Assembly (NCBI RefSeq): GCF_022347785.1
Contig: NZ_JAKRGA010000003.1
Location: forward strand, 124,001-188,000
Reading direction: 5' to 3'
DNA length: 64,000 bases
Source: Psychrobium sp. MM17-31
Lineage (GTDB): Bacteria; Pseudomonadota; Gammaproteobacteria; Enterobacterales; Psychrobiaceae
The position numbers were made by a program, and so were the translations under genes. Each line of letters starts with the position of its first letter. The first letter of the stretch is position 1. A model generated the notes under the pieces. The model ran no database searches and was not told where the DNA came from. It saw nothing but the letters and a program-made list of their open reading frames with translations. This document shows, one piece after another, positions 8,704-18,342 of this stretch.

Positions 8704-10362
8704 GTGGAAGCCATACATAATTTTTTAACACTTCTCGATAGTTATCTTGGAAGTGCCCAATACTTTCCGTTCCTCTTGTTAGGTACCGGCCTCTTTTTCA
8801 CCATTTACCTAGGTTTTCCTCAGGTGCGCTATTTCAAGCATGCGTGGAATGTCGTAACGGGCAAATACGCCAAGAAAGAAGACAAAGGTGATACAACCCA
8901 TTTCCAAGCGCTTGCGACAGCACTATCAGGTACCGTTGGTACCGGTAACATTGGTGGTGTGGCGTTTGCGCTGTTCTTAGGTGGTCCTGCAGCACTGTTT
9001 TGGATGTGGGCGACAGCGTTTTTCGGTATGACAACGAAATTTGTTGAGGTAACACTTTCTCACAAATATCGCGATCAAGTAGAAGACGGTACCATGGCTG
9101 GTGGTCCAATGTACTACATGGACAAAGGGTTAAACATGAAGTGGTTGGCGGTTATCTTTGCTATCGCAACCATTATTTCGTCGTTTGGTACGGGTAACAT
9201 GCCACAGGTCAACAATATTACTGTTGGCTTAGAGGATTCATTTGGTATTGATCGTATGCTTGCTGGTGGCGTGCTTTCAATCATTCTTGCACTAGTTATT
9301 TTAGGTGGTATCTCACGTATTGCTAAAGTAACGTCGACCATAGTGCCATTTATGTCAGTGGTATACATCATTGGTGCGTTGGCGGTTATCTTTTATAACA
9401 TTGATAATCTAGTCCCTTCGTTCTTATCAGTATTTGAGTATGCATTTACTGGATCAGCAGCTGTTGGTGGATTCTTAGGTGCTAGTTTTGCTTACGCATT
9501 TAACCGCGGTGTAAATCGTGGTTTATTCTCGAATGAAGCGGGTCAGGGTAGTGCACCTATTGCTCACGCTTCTGCAAAAACAGATCAGCCAGTCGCTGAA
9601 GGTATGGTGTCAATTCTTGAACCATTCATCGATACCATTATTATCTGTACGCTAACTGGTATGGTAATTTTGTCATCTGGCGTGTGGAATCAAAAGTTTG
9701 AGAACGAATTCCAACGTTCTGACATGACTTACTTAACAGGTACGGTGAGCGACAAGGTTGATAGTGACCGCAAAGAGCTTTACAACTTGATTAATGAAGA
9801 AGAAACAACGTTAACCAACTTTAATGGTTCATTCCAAGTTATCGATGGCCAACCAACGAATACTGGTTACACCCTGTTGGCTTCTCGCTCTATCGCTGAA
9901 GATGTTTCTTATAGCATCGACGGTCAGCCATATAACGGCTCACTTGAAATCGTCGATGGTGAGCTAACCAATAGTGCCGTCGAAGTTACAGGTAAATCCC
10001 TAGTGCACTCAGCCAAACTAACAACGATTGCATTTAAACAAGGGTACTTTGGCGAATACGGTCAGTACATCGTATCAATTGGTTTATTATTGTTTGCATT
10101 CTCGACAGCTATTGCATGGTCGTACTATGGTGATCGCGCCGTGACGTATCTTTGGGGCAGTAAATGGGTTAATACTTACCGCGTATTCTATGTTGGCGGC
10201 TTCTTCTGGGCATCTTTTGCCGATACAACACTGGTATGGACACTCGCAGCAGTTGCAATCGTATTAATGACCATTCCAAACTTATTCGGTATTTTGATGC
10301 TAGCGAAAGAAATGAAAGCTACCGTTAAAGATTACTGGAAGAACTTTAACCCTAACGATTAG
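8704..10362 (+). CDS. Sodium:alanine/glycine symporter, AGCS family
   Basis: Inner-membrane Na+-coupled uptake of small neutral amino acids. Family signatures are clear: the N-terminal [20 protein letters not shown], the [30 protein letters not shown] motif region, [12 protein letters not shown] and the [24 protein letters not shown] signature. Start is GTG 8704 with AAAGGAAG eight bases upstream. At 552 residues it is longer than the usual 450-490; the excess is a hydrophilic insert of about 100 residues (roughly 335-440, including [14 protein letters not shown] and [16 protein letters not shown]) before the last helices. Ends with a strong terminator. Confidence 0.93.
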   Translation: MEAIHNFLTLLDSYLGSAQYFPFLLLGTGLFFTIYLGFPQVRYFKHAWNVVTGKYAKKEDKGDTTHFQALATALSGTVGTGNIGGVAFALFLGGPAALFWMWATAFFGMTTKFVEVTLSHKYRDQVEDGTMAGGPMYYMDKGLNMKWLAVIFAIATIISSFGTGNMPQVNNITVGLEDSFGIDRMLAGGVLSIILALVILGGISRIAKVTSTIVPFMSVVYIIGALAVIFYNIDNLVPSFLSVFEYAFTGSAAVGGFLGASFAYAFNRGVNRGLFSNEAGQGSAPIAHASAKTDQPVAEGMVSILEPFIDTIIICTLTGMVILSSGVWNQKFENEFQRSDMTYLTGTVSDKVDSDRKELYNLINEEETTLTNFNGSFQVIDGQPTNTGYTLLASRSIAEDVSYSIDGQPYNGSLEIVDGELTNSAVEVTGKSLVHSAKLTTIAFKQGYFGEYGQYIVSIGLLLFAFSTAIAWSYYGDRAVTYLWGSKWVNTYRVFYVGGFFWASFADTTLVWTLAAVAIVLMTIPNLFGILMLAKEMKATVKDYWKNFNPND

Positions 10363-10388
10363 TGATTGATTAACGTTCTAGTTCTAAG

Positions 10389-10411
10389 GCCCTCACTATG
10401 AGGGCTTTTTT
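10389..10411 (+). terminator. Rho-independent terminator of AGCS symporter
   Basis: Stem GCCCTC / GAGGGC with ACTAT loop, then TTTTTT. Confidence 0.9.
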
Positions 10412-10473
10412 ATTTACTTTAAAAAAGTGCTCAGGTAGGATCAACGGCATATAACAAAAGCAATAGGTTAAGC

Positions 10474-10815
10474 ATGGCCATTATTAAATGTCCCGCTTGT
10501 AGTGAGCAAACTTCGGACAAAGTCAAAGAGTGTCCCCATTGTGATATGTCGATGACAGCGCAAACGCGAGAGCAACAAGAAAGCGCAAAACGCGTAGAGC
10601 GTATCAAGGTAGTTCAGTCCATTCAAATGCAAACGATGTTTGCGCTGATCATTAGTATAGGTGGTTTCATTTTCTATTATCTAGACGATCCTATCGGCGA
10701 TGAACAAATGCAAAGTGCAATAGGAATTGGTGGATTGATTCTAGGCTTAACGTGGCACTTGATAAACCGCGTAAGAGTTACCTACATCAACAAAAAATTT
10801 AAGAGTGAACGCTAA
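10474..10815 (+). CDS. Zinc-ribbon membrane protein, unknown function
   Basis: A 113-residue protein with an N-terminal zinc ribbon formed by two CxxC pairs (CPACSEQTSDKVKECPHCD, residues 6-24), a charged linker (residues 25-48) and two hydrophobic helices (about 52-70 and 80-97). It shares one base with the following YeaC-like gene (stop TAA overlaps the ATG), so the pair, and probably the GH3 gene 3 bp further on, form one operon. Function unknown; zinc-ribbon/TM architectures of this size are common and do not predict a role. Confidence 0.85.
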   Translation: MAIIKCPACSEQTSDKVKECPHCDMSMTAQTREQQESAKRVERIKVVQSIQMQTMFALIISIGGFIFYYLDDPIGDEQMQSAIGIGGLILGLTWHLINRVRVTYINKKFKSER

Positions 10816-11090
10816 TGAATATCGACCATCTGATTAATGCAATGTCGCCACGGGTTTACGAAGTAATAAAACAAGCGGTTGAAACGGGTAAGTGGCCAAA
10901 TGGAGTTGCTCTTGAAGCTGAGCAGCGCGAGCAGGCAATGCAAGCAATGATGTTGTATCAAGGTACGCATTTAGAGCAAACTGATCACATGACCGTTGGT
11001 AAAGGCGGCGTAATTAATCATCAAAGCAAATCACAATTACGCAATCAATTTAACGACAATGAAATTGTCCGTCAAAAACTAGAACAATAA
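10815..11090 (+). CDS. YeaC-like protein (DUF1315)
   Basis: A 91-residue cytoplasmic protein closely matching the Escherichia coli YeaC pattern: MN.D.LINAMSP.VYE at the start, then ETGKWPNGVALEAEQ and HMTVGKGG..NHQSKSQL. The family has no established function. Translationally coupled to the zinc-ribbon gene upstream by a one-base overlap. In enterobacteria yeaC lies in the same general neighbourhood as ansA and sppA, as here. Confidence 0.9.
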   Translation: MNIDHLINAMSPRVYEVIKQAVETGKWPNGVALEAEQREQAMQAMMLYQGTHLEQTDHMTVGKGGVINHQSKSQLRNQFNDNEIVRQKLEQ

Positions 11091-11093
11091 TCA

Positions 11094-12854
11094 ATGAATC
11101 CACCATCAGCGACGGCTAGAGAACAGCTTGCGATTGCGATTGGCCAAAAGTTGATGGTGGATATTCGCTATTACAGTGAAAATTCACAAGTAGATTTAAG
11201 CAATAAGCTTGTTGGTTACCAATCTGCCGACAATGCACCAGAGTGTAGACAAGACGTTACTGAATTACCACAAGCGATCAGCCAAGCGCTCACTGATTTA
11301 AACCTAGGTGGTGTAATTCTTTTTAGTGAAAATTGCCACAATGCACAGCAAATTACTAAGCTCACTGGCCAAATTCAAAAGGCTAGCCTAGTAAGTTCAG
11401 CCAAACTACCAAGCTTCATTTCTATTGACCAAGAAGGCGGGCGTGTAACACGGTTACCGCAAACGACATGGCCGGCGTTTAGCGGCAACATGGCAATTGG
11501 CGCAACCAATCAGCAAGCCGAGTCTTATGCAACACAAGTTGGTAAGGCGATCGGTGCGCAGCTCAGTGCGCTTGGTATAAATGTCAATCATGCACCAACC
11601 GTTGATGTAAATGTCAATCATCAAAATCCGGTCATTAATGTTCGTGCGTTTGGCGATTCAGCGAATCAGGTCAGTGAACTCGGTATTGCAATGGCACGCG
11701 GCATGTTTGCGAATGATGTGATTGCAACTTACAAACATTTTCCTGGTCACGGTGACACACACACCGATAGCCATACCGGGTTGCCTCTTGTAGCGCATGA
11801 TATTGATACCGTAAATAACGTTGATTTACTTCCTTTTAAAAATGCTATCGATTCTGGCGCCTGCTCAATGATCATGACGGCACATATCCAGTATCCAGCG
11901 CTAGATAGTTCAACGTTGATTAATGCCGATGGCAAGGAAATGATTCGGCCGGCAACACTGTCATTCGAAATTATTCAAAAACTGCTACGAGAGCAACTCG
12001 GCTTTGAAGGCATTGTGATTACTGATGCACTGGATATGGCGAGCATTAGTGCTTTTCTATCGCCACAACAGGCTGTATTGGAAACCTTTAAAGCAGGCGT
12101 TGATATTGCGTTGATGCCGTTTAAACTCCATACGCCTCTCGGTGTTAAAGCATTTTACACCTTGGTCAATGAATTGATTGATGAGGTGATGGAAGATGAG
12201 ATGCTTAAAGAAACAATCATGGCATCGTTTAACCGAATCAAAAAAGTAAAAGGCAAGCTAGAGCCACAGCAATGCCAACCTGATTTACTGCAACAGCGCA
12301 AATTGGAAAGGAAACTCGCATTCGATTCACTAGTGTCACTGTCCGATTTTCCAATCCCCAACACTAAGGATGTTTCCCTTAACATTGTGATGCCTGACTT
12401 GGGCCAAGCACTGGCGCTTCGCAGGGCGATTCACACAATAAATCAGGATAGTAAACAGGTAATTACTTGTCTGAGTTTACAAGATATTGGTGACGTTAAT
12501 TTAAATCAGCAATCGCTGACTATTGTTGGTATTGAAGACAAAAAAAGTCTTGTTACATTTGGTGGAATGGATGACCTAGGTAGCGAGCGAGCAGGCGACA
12601 ATCTTAATAATCGTAACGCGTTAAGACTTCTACAACTGGCGAAAGAACAAACGCAGGGCAGTGTTTTTGTTTCGTTAAAAGCGCCCTATAATTGTGAAGC
12701 ATTCATCGGCGCGGCAAGTTATGCGATAGCGAGTTTTGACGCCAATTGTCATCAAGATGAGAAAGGTGATTGGTATGGTGCAGCATTTGAAGCAATTGCT
12801 AAGGTGTTGTGTCAGGGTAAAGCACCGACTGGCACTTTACCCATAGATATTTAA
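11094..12854 (+). CDS. Glycoside hydrolase family 3, NagZ-like beta-N-acetylhexosaminidase
   Basis: Likely removes terminal beta-linked N-acetylglucosamine, from chitin oligomers or muropeptides. The first about 390 residues are a GH3 barrel: FISIDQEGGRVTRLP, NHAPTVDVN, the His-Asp loop KHFPGHGDTHTDSHTGLP that provides the acid/base in NagZ-type enzymes, and the nucleophile region GIVITDALDM. At 586 residues it has a C-terminal extension of about 190 residues that NagZ (about 340) lacks, as in larger marine beta-hexosaminidases. No signal peptide is visible, so it is probably cytoplasmic. ATG 11094 lies 3 bp after the YeaC-like stop. Confidence 0.88.
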   Translation: MNPPSATAREQLAIAIGQKLMVDIRYYSENSQVDLSNKLVGYQSADNAPECRQDVTELPQAISQALTDLNLGGVILFSENCHNAQQITKLTGQIQKASLVSSAKLPSFISIDQEGGRVTRLPQTTWPAFSGNMAIGATNQQAESYATQVGKAIGAQLSALGINVNHAPTVDVNVNHQNPVINVRAFGDSANQVSELGIAMARGMFANDVIATYKHFPGHGDTHTDSHTGLPLVAHDIDTVNNVDLLPFKNAIDSGACSMIMTAHIQYPALDSSTLINADGKEMIRPATLSFEIIQKLLREQLGFEGIVITDALDMASISAFLSPQQAVLETFKAGVDIALMPFKLHTPLGVKAFYTLVNELIDEVMEDEMLKETIMASFNRIKKVKGKLEPQQCQPDLLQQRKLERKLAFDSLVSLSDFPIPNTKDVSLNIVMPDLGQALALRRAIHTINQDSKQVITCLSLQDIGDVNLNQQSLTIVGIEDKKSLVTFGGMDDLGSERAGDNLNNRNALRLLQLAKEQTQGSVFVSLKAPYNCEAFIGAASYAIASFDANCHQDEKGDWYGAAFEAIAKVLCQGKAPTGTLPIDI

Positions 12855-12861
12855 AAGCAGG

Positions 12862-13872
12862 TTAGTCGGAAAGCTCCCCTGCAATATTTGTCTGCATTAA
12901 ACGCTTAATATTTTCGAAATCTTCATCGTTACTTAGCAGCCAATGCAGTTTCGTAAGCGCCGCTTCAATCGTCATATCGCTGCCACTTATCACGCCAATT
13001 TTTGCCAGTGCTGCGCCTGTTGCGTAGCCAGCCATATTGACCTTACCGCGTTGACACTGGCTTAGATTTACAATGGCAATGCCGTTATCGTTGGCTTTCG
13101 CTAAGACATCAAGCAATGCAGGATCTTGCGGCGCATTCCCAACACCATAACTAAGCATGATTAACGCCTTAACTGGTTGCTGGATAATATTCGCAACCAC
13201 TGACGCATTAATACCCGGGTAGAGCATTACAACACCAACCGCTTGGCTAGTGATATCTGCAACGTGAAATGGCTTGGTTGCTGGTTCGTTGATTTTACCT
13301 TCCACCAATTCGATGTTTATCCCAACATTCAGTAGCTCTGGCAGGTTAGGGGTTTCGAATGCGTTAAAGCCATCAGCATAGGCTTTGGTCGAGCGATTGC
13401 CACGCATTAATTTATTGTTGAAAAATAAGGTGACTTCATTGATTGGGTAATACGCCGCGAGAAAGAGGGCGTTTTGCAAATTAGACTGACCATCAGAGCG
13501 AAGCTGTGCGAACGGAATTTGCGACCCAGTCACAATCACAGGTTTGGTTAATCCTTGGAGCATGAACGATAAAGCCGATGCCGTATAGGCCATGGTATCC
13601 GTACCGTGCAAGATAACAAAGCCGTCGTAATCGTCGTAGCGCTCTTTTATATCTTGCGCAATGCGTTGCCAGTCACTTGGACGCATGTCAGATGAATCAA
13701 TTAATGGCGAGTATTCATTGATTGTATACTCAGGCATTTCGCTACGGGAAAACTCGGCAGATTGGCTAACACATTGGGTTAAAAAGCCTGCTTGTGGCAC
13801 AAAACCGTCTGGCGATAATGTCATGCCAATGGTGCCACCTGTATATGCGATATAAATTCGTTTCTTAGACAT
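12862..13872 (-). CDS. ansA: Type I (cytoplasmic) L-asparaginase
   Basis: Hydrolyses asparagine to aspartate and ammonia. Both catalytic threonine motifs are present: IAYTGGTIGM at the N-terminus and VILHGTDTMAYTASAL near residue 90; Lys-containing TGSQIPFAQLRSDG follows. No signal peptide, as expected for the cytoplasmic type I enzyme. The start MSKKRIYIAYTGG at 13872 matches the family better than a second ATG three codons upstream (13881). Convergent with the GH3 gene (7-bp gap) and downstream of sppA on the same strand, an order (sppA-ansA) shared with E. coli. Confidence 0.95.
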   Translation of the reverse strand: MSKKRIYIAYTGGTIGMTLSPDGFVPQAGFLTQCVSQSAEFSRSEMPEYTINEYSPLIDSSDMRPSDWQRIAQDIKERYDDYDGFVILHGTDTMAYTASALSFMLQGLTKPVIVTGSQIPFAQLRSDGQSNLQNALFLAAYYPINEVTLFFNNKLMRGNRSTKAYADGFNAFETPNLPELLNVGINIELVEGKINEPATKPFHVADITSQAVGVVMLYPGINASVVANIIQQPVKALIMLSYGVGNAPQDPALLDVLAKANDNGIAIVNLSQCQRGKVNMAGYATGAALAKIGVISGSDMTIEAALTKLHWLLSNDEDFENIKRLMQTNIAGELSD

Positions 13873-13973
13873 ATTAGTCATTCTAAATAGCTAAATTTAG
13901 GCGCAAGGTTACCATAAATTGCTGATGAACCAAGTCCTTTTTGAAGAGTAAGGGAGCCGATAAGCGTCAATAA

Positions 13974-14000
13974 AAAATGCCAGCACGAGGCTGGCATTTT
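13974..14000 (-). terminator. Rho-independent terminator between sppA and ansA
   Basis: Stem AAAATGCCAGC / GCTGGCATTTT with ACGAG loop; A run on the left gives a T run for the minus-strand sppA transcript. So ansA probably has its own promoter. Confidence 0.88.
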
Positions 14001-14022
14001 AAAAACTAGAAGAGATTAATGA

Positions 14023-15873
14023 TTAGCGTGTACATTCCATACAATACAAGTAAGCATTTTGCGGATCGTCAAAACGATTAAAGGTTTCTAGACTTGTGCT
14101 AACCTCACCGAGTAAACGACCAATAACCGTTGGTTGTGAAGGCTCAATACCCATTGAATCAACCGCGGTGTTAAATACATCGCGATAGAATTGTTCCATC
14201 GGTGTTAGGGTTTTCTCGATAATTTTGGTTGAGTAAGTCTCAAGGTTTGCTAATTGTGCCGCTGCTTTAACCGCATCATCGTAATTACCTAGCTGGTCAA
14301 CTAAACCAAATTCAAAGGCTTTTTGACCTGACCATACACGACCTTGGGCGATTTGATCTACTTGCTCTACCGTCATGTTACGTGAATTTGCAACAAGGGA
14401 TAAGAACTGGCGATAACCATGCTCGATATGTAATTGCATCATATCTTTAAAAACCTGTGGTAAATCACGAGTCACTGATAATCCAGCGAGTTCTTTTGTT
14501 GCTACGCCATCGGTAAATACGCCAACTTCTGCGAGGGTATTTTCAAAGGTGTTGATCATGCCAAAGATACCAATTGAACCAGTAATGGTTGTTGGTTGGG
14601 CGATGATTTTATCGCTGCTTGCTGCGATCCAATAGCCGCCTGATGCTGCTACGCTGCCAAGCGAGGCTACCACTGGTTTGCCAGCGGCTTGGAGTGCCAA
14701 TACTTCAGTGCGAATTTGCTCAGAAGCATAAGCACTGCCGCCACCTGAATCGATGCGCAGAACAACCGCTTTAATTTTGTCATCTAAGCGCGCTTTTTTC
14801 AGTAGCTTCGAAGTACTAACACCGCCGATAGTACCTGTTGGCTGATTACCGTTTAAGATAGTGCCTTTAGCAACGATTACCGCGATATTTCGCTCAGTCG
14901 CTGGCTCGTATGATGTAGGCATTGTCTCGCGATAAGTTAGGTAATCATCCATAGTGATCTTGTTGTAAGACATTTTGTTTTTAGAAGCACCTACAACATC
15001 GACTAGCGCCTTTGTGATGTTGAGATCTGAATCAATCACGTCTACTAAGCCGATATTTAACGCAGCTTTTGCTAAATCACCCTGGGCCTCATCAAGTGCT
15101 AATAAAAACTGATCGATCGGCATGTCTACTTGTTCAGGCGTCATTGCACGTTCACGAGCAACATCTTGCACATAAGCGCCCCATAAGTCATCTAACCAAG
15201 CCATATTGGCAGTCTTCGCAGCTGGTGACATGTCATTGCGAAGATAAGGCTCCAACGCCGACTTATAGGTACCTACGCGAAAGATATGAGAATTGATTTT
15301 TAGCTTATCTAAAAGGCCTTTGTGATACATGCGATAGCGTGAATAGCCGTCTAAAGACACATTGCCTTCGTGGTTCATAAAGATTTTGTCAGCGTAGCTG
15401 GCTAAGTAATACTGCGCTTGTGAATAACCACCACCGACGGCGTAAACTGGTTTTTCACTGGTCTTAAAATCATTAATAGCGGCGCCAATTTCTTGAAGCT
15501 TAGCTAATGAACCCCAGCTCATGCCGCCGTTACTCAAGACAAGCATTTTGATTTGATCATCATTTTTAGCTTGCTCGATAGCTTTGATAACATCACTTAC
15601 TAAGGTTTCGTTTTCTTTTGATTGGCCATAGGCATCGCGAGCAATTTCATCAAAAGGGTCTGTTGGTTGTTTTTGTTCAACTAAAGCGCCGCTGATATTA
15701 ACCACCAGTGCAGCGCCTTTTGGAGGCTGGATAACGTTATCACTTCCTGACGCCGCGATGACAGCGATTAATATACCGAAGAAGATAAGATTGAGGAGAA
15801 GTTTACGGGTGTTGTTAATTGCCCACCAAATTCCGCGGATAATTCTGACAAACAGATTGGGTTTATCTGACAT
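14023..15873 (-). CDS. sppA: Signal peptide peptidase SppA, 67-kDa type (protease IV)
   Basis: Inner-membrane enzyme that degrades cleaved signal peptides. The 616-residue protein has one N-terminal membrane helix (LLLNLIFFGILIAVIAAS) and two tandem S49 domains. The catalytic Lys lies in RVGTYKSALEPY of the first repeat and the nucleophilic Ser in GSVAASGGYWIAASSDKI of the second, as in E. coli SppA. DSGGGSAYASE supports the second domain. Length is that of the long bacterial form. Terminator at 13974-14000; the upstream region 15874-16093 is shared with a divergent membrane-protein gene. Confidence 0.96.
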   Translation of the reverse strand: MSDKPNLFVRIIRGIWWAINNTRKLLLNLIFFGILIAVIAASGSDNVIQPPKGAALVVNISGALVEQKQPTDPFDEIARDAYGQSKENETLVSDVIKAIEQAKNDDQIKMLVLSNGGMSWGSLAKLQEIGAAINDFKTSEKPVYAVGGGYSQAQYYLASYADKIFMNHEGNVSLDGYSRYRMYHKGLLDKLKINSHIFRVGTYKSALEPYLRNDMSPAAKTANMAWLDDLWGAYVQDVARERAMTPEQVDMPIDQFLLALDEAQGDLAKAALNIGLVDVIDSDLNITKALVDVVGASKNKMSYNKITMDDYLTYRETMPTSYEPATERNIAVIVAKGTILNGNQPTGTIGGVSTSKLLKKARLDDKIKAVVLRIDSGGGSAYASEQIRTEVLALQAAGKPVVASLGSVAASGGYWIAASSDKIIAQPTTITGSIGIFGMINTFENTLAEVGVFTDGVATKELAGLSVTRDLPQVFKDMMQLHIEHGYRQFLSLVANSRNMTVEQVDQIAQGRVWSGQKAFEFGLVDQLGNYDDAVKAAAQLANLETYSTKIIEKTLTPMEQFYRDVFNTAVDSMGIEPSQPTVIGRLLGEVSTSLETFNRFDDPQNAYLYCMECTR

Positions 15874-16057
15874 AAATTGATTCCAAATGATTAAAACTAA
15901 TGAGTATTCTTCAACCGCGCACGCGTATTGAAACGATATACACTGAGTTTAAGGATAACTAATCATCCTGTTTAGTGTTATCGATAAATTGTAACAGGTT
16001 TTTGACGTCCGGAGCATAAATATGACCTGAATGATTTTATAAACAACACTTTACCTT

Positions 16058-16063
16058 TATAAT
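16058..16063 (+). promoter_or_regulatory. Consensus -10 box for the YciC-like gene
   Basis: TATAAT at 16058-16063; no good -35 is seen. Transcription would start near 16070, which makes ATG 16094 the usable start and excludes the GTG at 16073. Confidence 0.5.
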
Positions 16064-16093
16064 AGCGCCATTGTGTTTTTACTTTTTGCCACT

Positions 16094-16738
16094 ATGAGCC
16101 AACAATCGACCATCAAACTGTCTGAAATCTTCAGCCAAGCATTCAAGCAAACTAAATCAAACTTTATAGCGTTTCTACCGCTTATTGTCGCGATTATCGT
16201 CATCGCAACCTATGCAGCCAACACTTATATTGGCGATATTGATTTAACAGATCCCGCCGCACTCGAAGCGCTGCAACACAAAGCTAATATGGTGACTTTG
16301 GTTAGTGTTTTGCTAACACCAATAGAGATAGGCTTTATGCTGATGGGCGTTAAAGCATCACGAGGCCTGACGCTTAATACTTCTGATATTTTTAAGATTC
16401 TACCTGATGCACCAAAAATTATTATATTGGCCATCATATCGTTTATCTTCGTGCAAATCGGCATGGCGCTGTTAATTTTACCCGGGCTATTTCTTCTCGC
16501 GATGATCTCAATGGCTCAGCCTTTGATGGTGGACTATCGTTTACCGATGTTAGAAGCAGTAAAGCAGAGCATGAAAAAGTGTTATGAGCACGCAGGCCTC
16601 GTACTTCAAATGTACACTTTTCTATTCATTCTAATCATTGCATCGTTTTTTACGTTCGGCATCGCATTGATTTTGACGATACCTTTCTATGTCAATGCGA
16701 AGGGCATTTTGTATTGCCACTTTTTCGATAAAGAGTAA
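16094..16738 (+). CDS. YciC/UPF0259-like polytopic membrane protein
   Basis: A 214-residue inner-membrane protein with about five or six hydrophobic helices. The middle section VQIGMALLILPGLFLLAMISMAQPLMVD followed by AVKQSMKK resembles the E. coli YciC (UPF0259) pattern LVQIG...VPGI...A..LV. The function of that family is unknown. ATG 16094 is preferred because a TATAAT box at 16058-16063 places the transcript start too close to the GTG at 16073. Followed after 46 bp by a glucosaminidase gene with its own good ribosome site. Confidence 0.75.
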   Translation: MSQQSTIKLSEIFSQAFKQTKSNFIAFLPLIVAIIVIATYAANTYIGDIDLTDPAALEALQHKANMVTLVSVLLTPIEIGFMLMGVKASRGLTLNTSDIFKILPDAPKIIILAIISFIFVQIGMALLILPGLFLLAMISMAQPLMVDYRLPMLEAVKQSMKKCYEHAGLVLQMYTFLFILIIASFFTFGIALILTIPFYVNAKGILYCHFFDKE

Positions 16739-16784
16739 TGGCGAAGGCACCTAGCAGTGTCGTGATTTCTATAAGGAGTTGTCG

Positions 16785-17567
16785 ATGAGATTTGGTTTTG
16801 TTGCAAAATTTGTCGTAGCACTAACATTGCTAGTGTTGGCGATTGTGTTATTAAAGTCGACCTTTAACCGTCAGTTTACGACTAAAGATCCTGTTATTGT
16901 CGGCAAGCAGCCGTTGCCGACTAAAGATGTCATTCCAGCATTTTCGGCGATGACAGACGTCAAAGAGAAGAAGAGGGCGTTTTTTAACTTTATTCGCCCC
17001 GGCATTGTTAACGCCAATCGTGCCATAGCGTTAGACCGTCAATATTTGTTAGATCTCAAAGCAGGCTTCGCCAACGACATGCAGATACCCGATCGCTTTG
17101 AAGATATTTTGCATCGTTACAAACTAAGTGATGAAGATTTTTCGCTGCAAACTATCGAAAAGCTGTTACATCGAGTCGATGTCATCCCTAACGAATTGGT
17201 AATGGTGCAAGCAGCCAACGAGTCAGGCTGGGGCACATCGAGATTTGCACGTTTGGGCCTCAACTTCTTCGGCCAGTGGTGTTTTAGCAAAGGTTGTGGC
17301 TTGGTGCCAAGCGCGCGCAATGAAGATGCTAATCACGAAGTCAAAGTGTTTAAGAGCGTCGATGAATCTATCGCTAGTTACCTTAATAATCTAAATACCC
17401 ATCCTGCTTATCGTCACTTGCGAGACGTTCGAGGTGTATTGCGCCAAAACAACGAGGCAGTGACCGCGGCTAAACTTGCACCTGGCCTGACGAGCTACTC
17501 AGAGCGCGGTGAAGAATATGTATTCGAACTACTTCAGATGTTACGTCACAACAAGGCTTATTTATGA
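16785..17567 (+). CDS. Bax-like glucosaminidase-domain protein, membrane-anchored
   Basis: Predicted peptidoglycan hydrolase facing the periplasm. One N-terminal anchor helix (about residues 6-25) is followed by a linker and a glucosaminidase domain (about residues 120-260) with VQAANESGWGTSRFA, LNFFGQWCFSKGCG and HEVKVFKSVDESIASYLNNLN, closely resembling E. coli Bax. The Glu in ANESGWG is the expected catalytic acid. ATG 16785 is chosen because AAGGAG sits 6 bp upstream; a TTG at 16779 overlaps that site. The end overlaps the next gene by four bases (ATGA). Confidence 0.9.
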   Translation: MRFGFVAKFVVALTLLVLAIVLLKSTFNRQFTTKDPVIVGKQPLPTKDVIPAFSAMTDVKEKKRAFFNFIRPGIVNANRAIALDRQYLLDLKAGFANDMQIPDRFEDILHRYKLSDEDFSLQTIEKLLHRVDVIPNELVMVQAANESGWGTSRFARLGLNFFGQWCFSKGCGLVPSARNEDANHEVKVFKSVDESIASYLNNLNTHPAYRHLRDVRGVLRQNNEAVTAAKLAPGLTSYSERGEEYVFELLQMLRHNKAYL

Positions 17568-18256
17568 TGTGTAAAACACTTGCTGCAACCAGTGTTGCTT
17601 TATTATTTGCTTTCTCGCCGATTAGCAATGCGCAGCAAACTAAGAATTCTAGTCAAGATCTTAAAGAAACTGCGTTTACCTATGCTGGTTTATACAAAAG
17701 TTTAAAAACGTCGAAGAAATCGGAGTTTTCTCAGCTTAAACTCAACTTTGTATTAAAACAAACTGGCAAAGACGCGGTTTGTCCTACCGACGCTGTCTAT
17801 TTAGGGGATGGTGAAAAACAATACCAAGTACTAACAGATAAGCATGGCGCACTGTTATTACCACTTGATAAATCTTTGAAACAAGATCACGCTGCGATAC
17901 GTTTTAAAACTAAGTCAGAGATAACTTGTCATCTTTCGATGAAAATTAGTGTCGCAGAGTTCGAATTAGAAGATGTTACAGCGAAAAACGTCAAGTCTTG
18001 GCTTGGACAATTTAAAGACTTGTACAGTACGTTAGCTGGCTGGCCTGGTCGCTATTTCATGCCTGAGGTTGCTGCATTGTCCTTGAGTTTTGATAAGGCA
18101 GTGAGTTTGAAAATAACCCAAGGAGAGAACGTATTAGTGAATGAACAGGGCAACGACGTCTCTCTTACAACTAATGTCATTGAAACCTTGGCGGAGGACG
18201 CCAAGATTTACTTCAACGGCAAACTAATTAGCGTGACTCCTGTCCTCGCGAAGTAA
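17564..18256 (+). CDS. Exported DUF2987-like protein
   Basis: A 230-residue protein with a signal peptide (MMCKTLAATSVALLFAFSPIS, cleavage after SNA near residue 23). The rest is a soluble beta-rich domain with FTYAGLYKSLKTSKKSEFSQLKLNFVL and LAGWPGRYFMPEVAALSL, which fits the Alteromonadales/Vibrio family DUF2987 of unknown function. Translationally coupled to the glucosaminidase gene by an ATGA overlap, so a role linked to the cell envelope is plausible (inference). Family assignment is from memory of pattern, moderately sure. Confidence 0.8.
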   Translation: MMCKTLAATSVALLFAFSPISNAQQTKNSSQDLKETAFTYAGLYKSLKTSKKSEFSQLKLNFVLKQTGKDAVCPTDAVYLGDGEKQYQVLTDKHGALLLPLDKSLKQDHAAIRFKTKSEITCHLSMKISVAEFELEDVTAKNVKSWLGQFKDLYSTLAGWPGRYFMPEVAALSLSFDKAVSLKITQGENVLVNEQGNDVSLTTNVIETLAEDAKIYFNGKLISVTPVLAK

Positions 18257-18285
18257 GGCGCAATATAAAGTTAAAGAGTTTTCTA

Positions 18286-18316
18286 TAAAAAAAGCGCTGG
18301 TGTTCAGCGATTTTTT
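18286..18316. terminator. Bidirectional terminator between DUF2987 gene and ttcA
   Basis: Stem CGCTG / CAGCG (18295-18309) flanked by A7 on the left and T6 on the right; serves the two convergent genes. Confidence 0.8.
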
Positions 18317-18342
18317 GTTTTCACATACCGATTAGAAATTCA

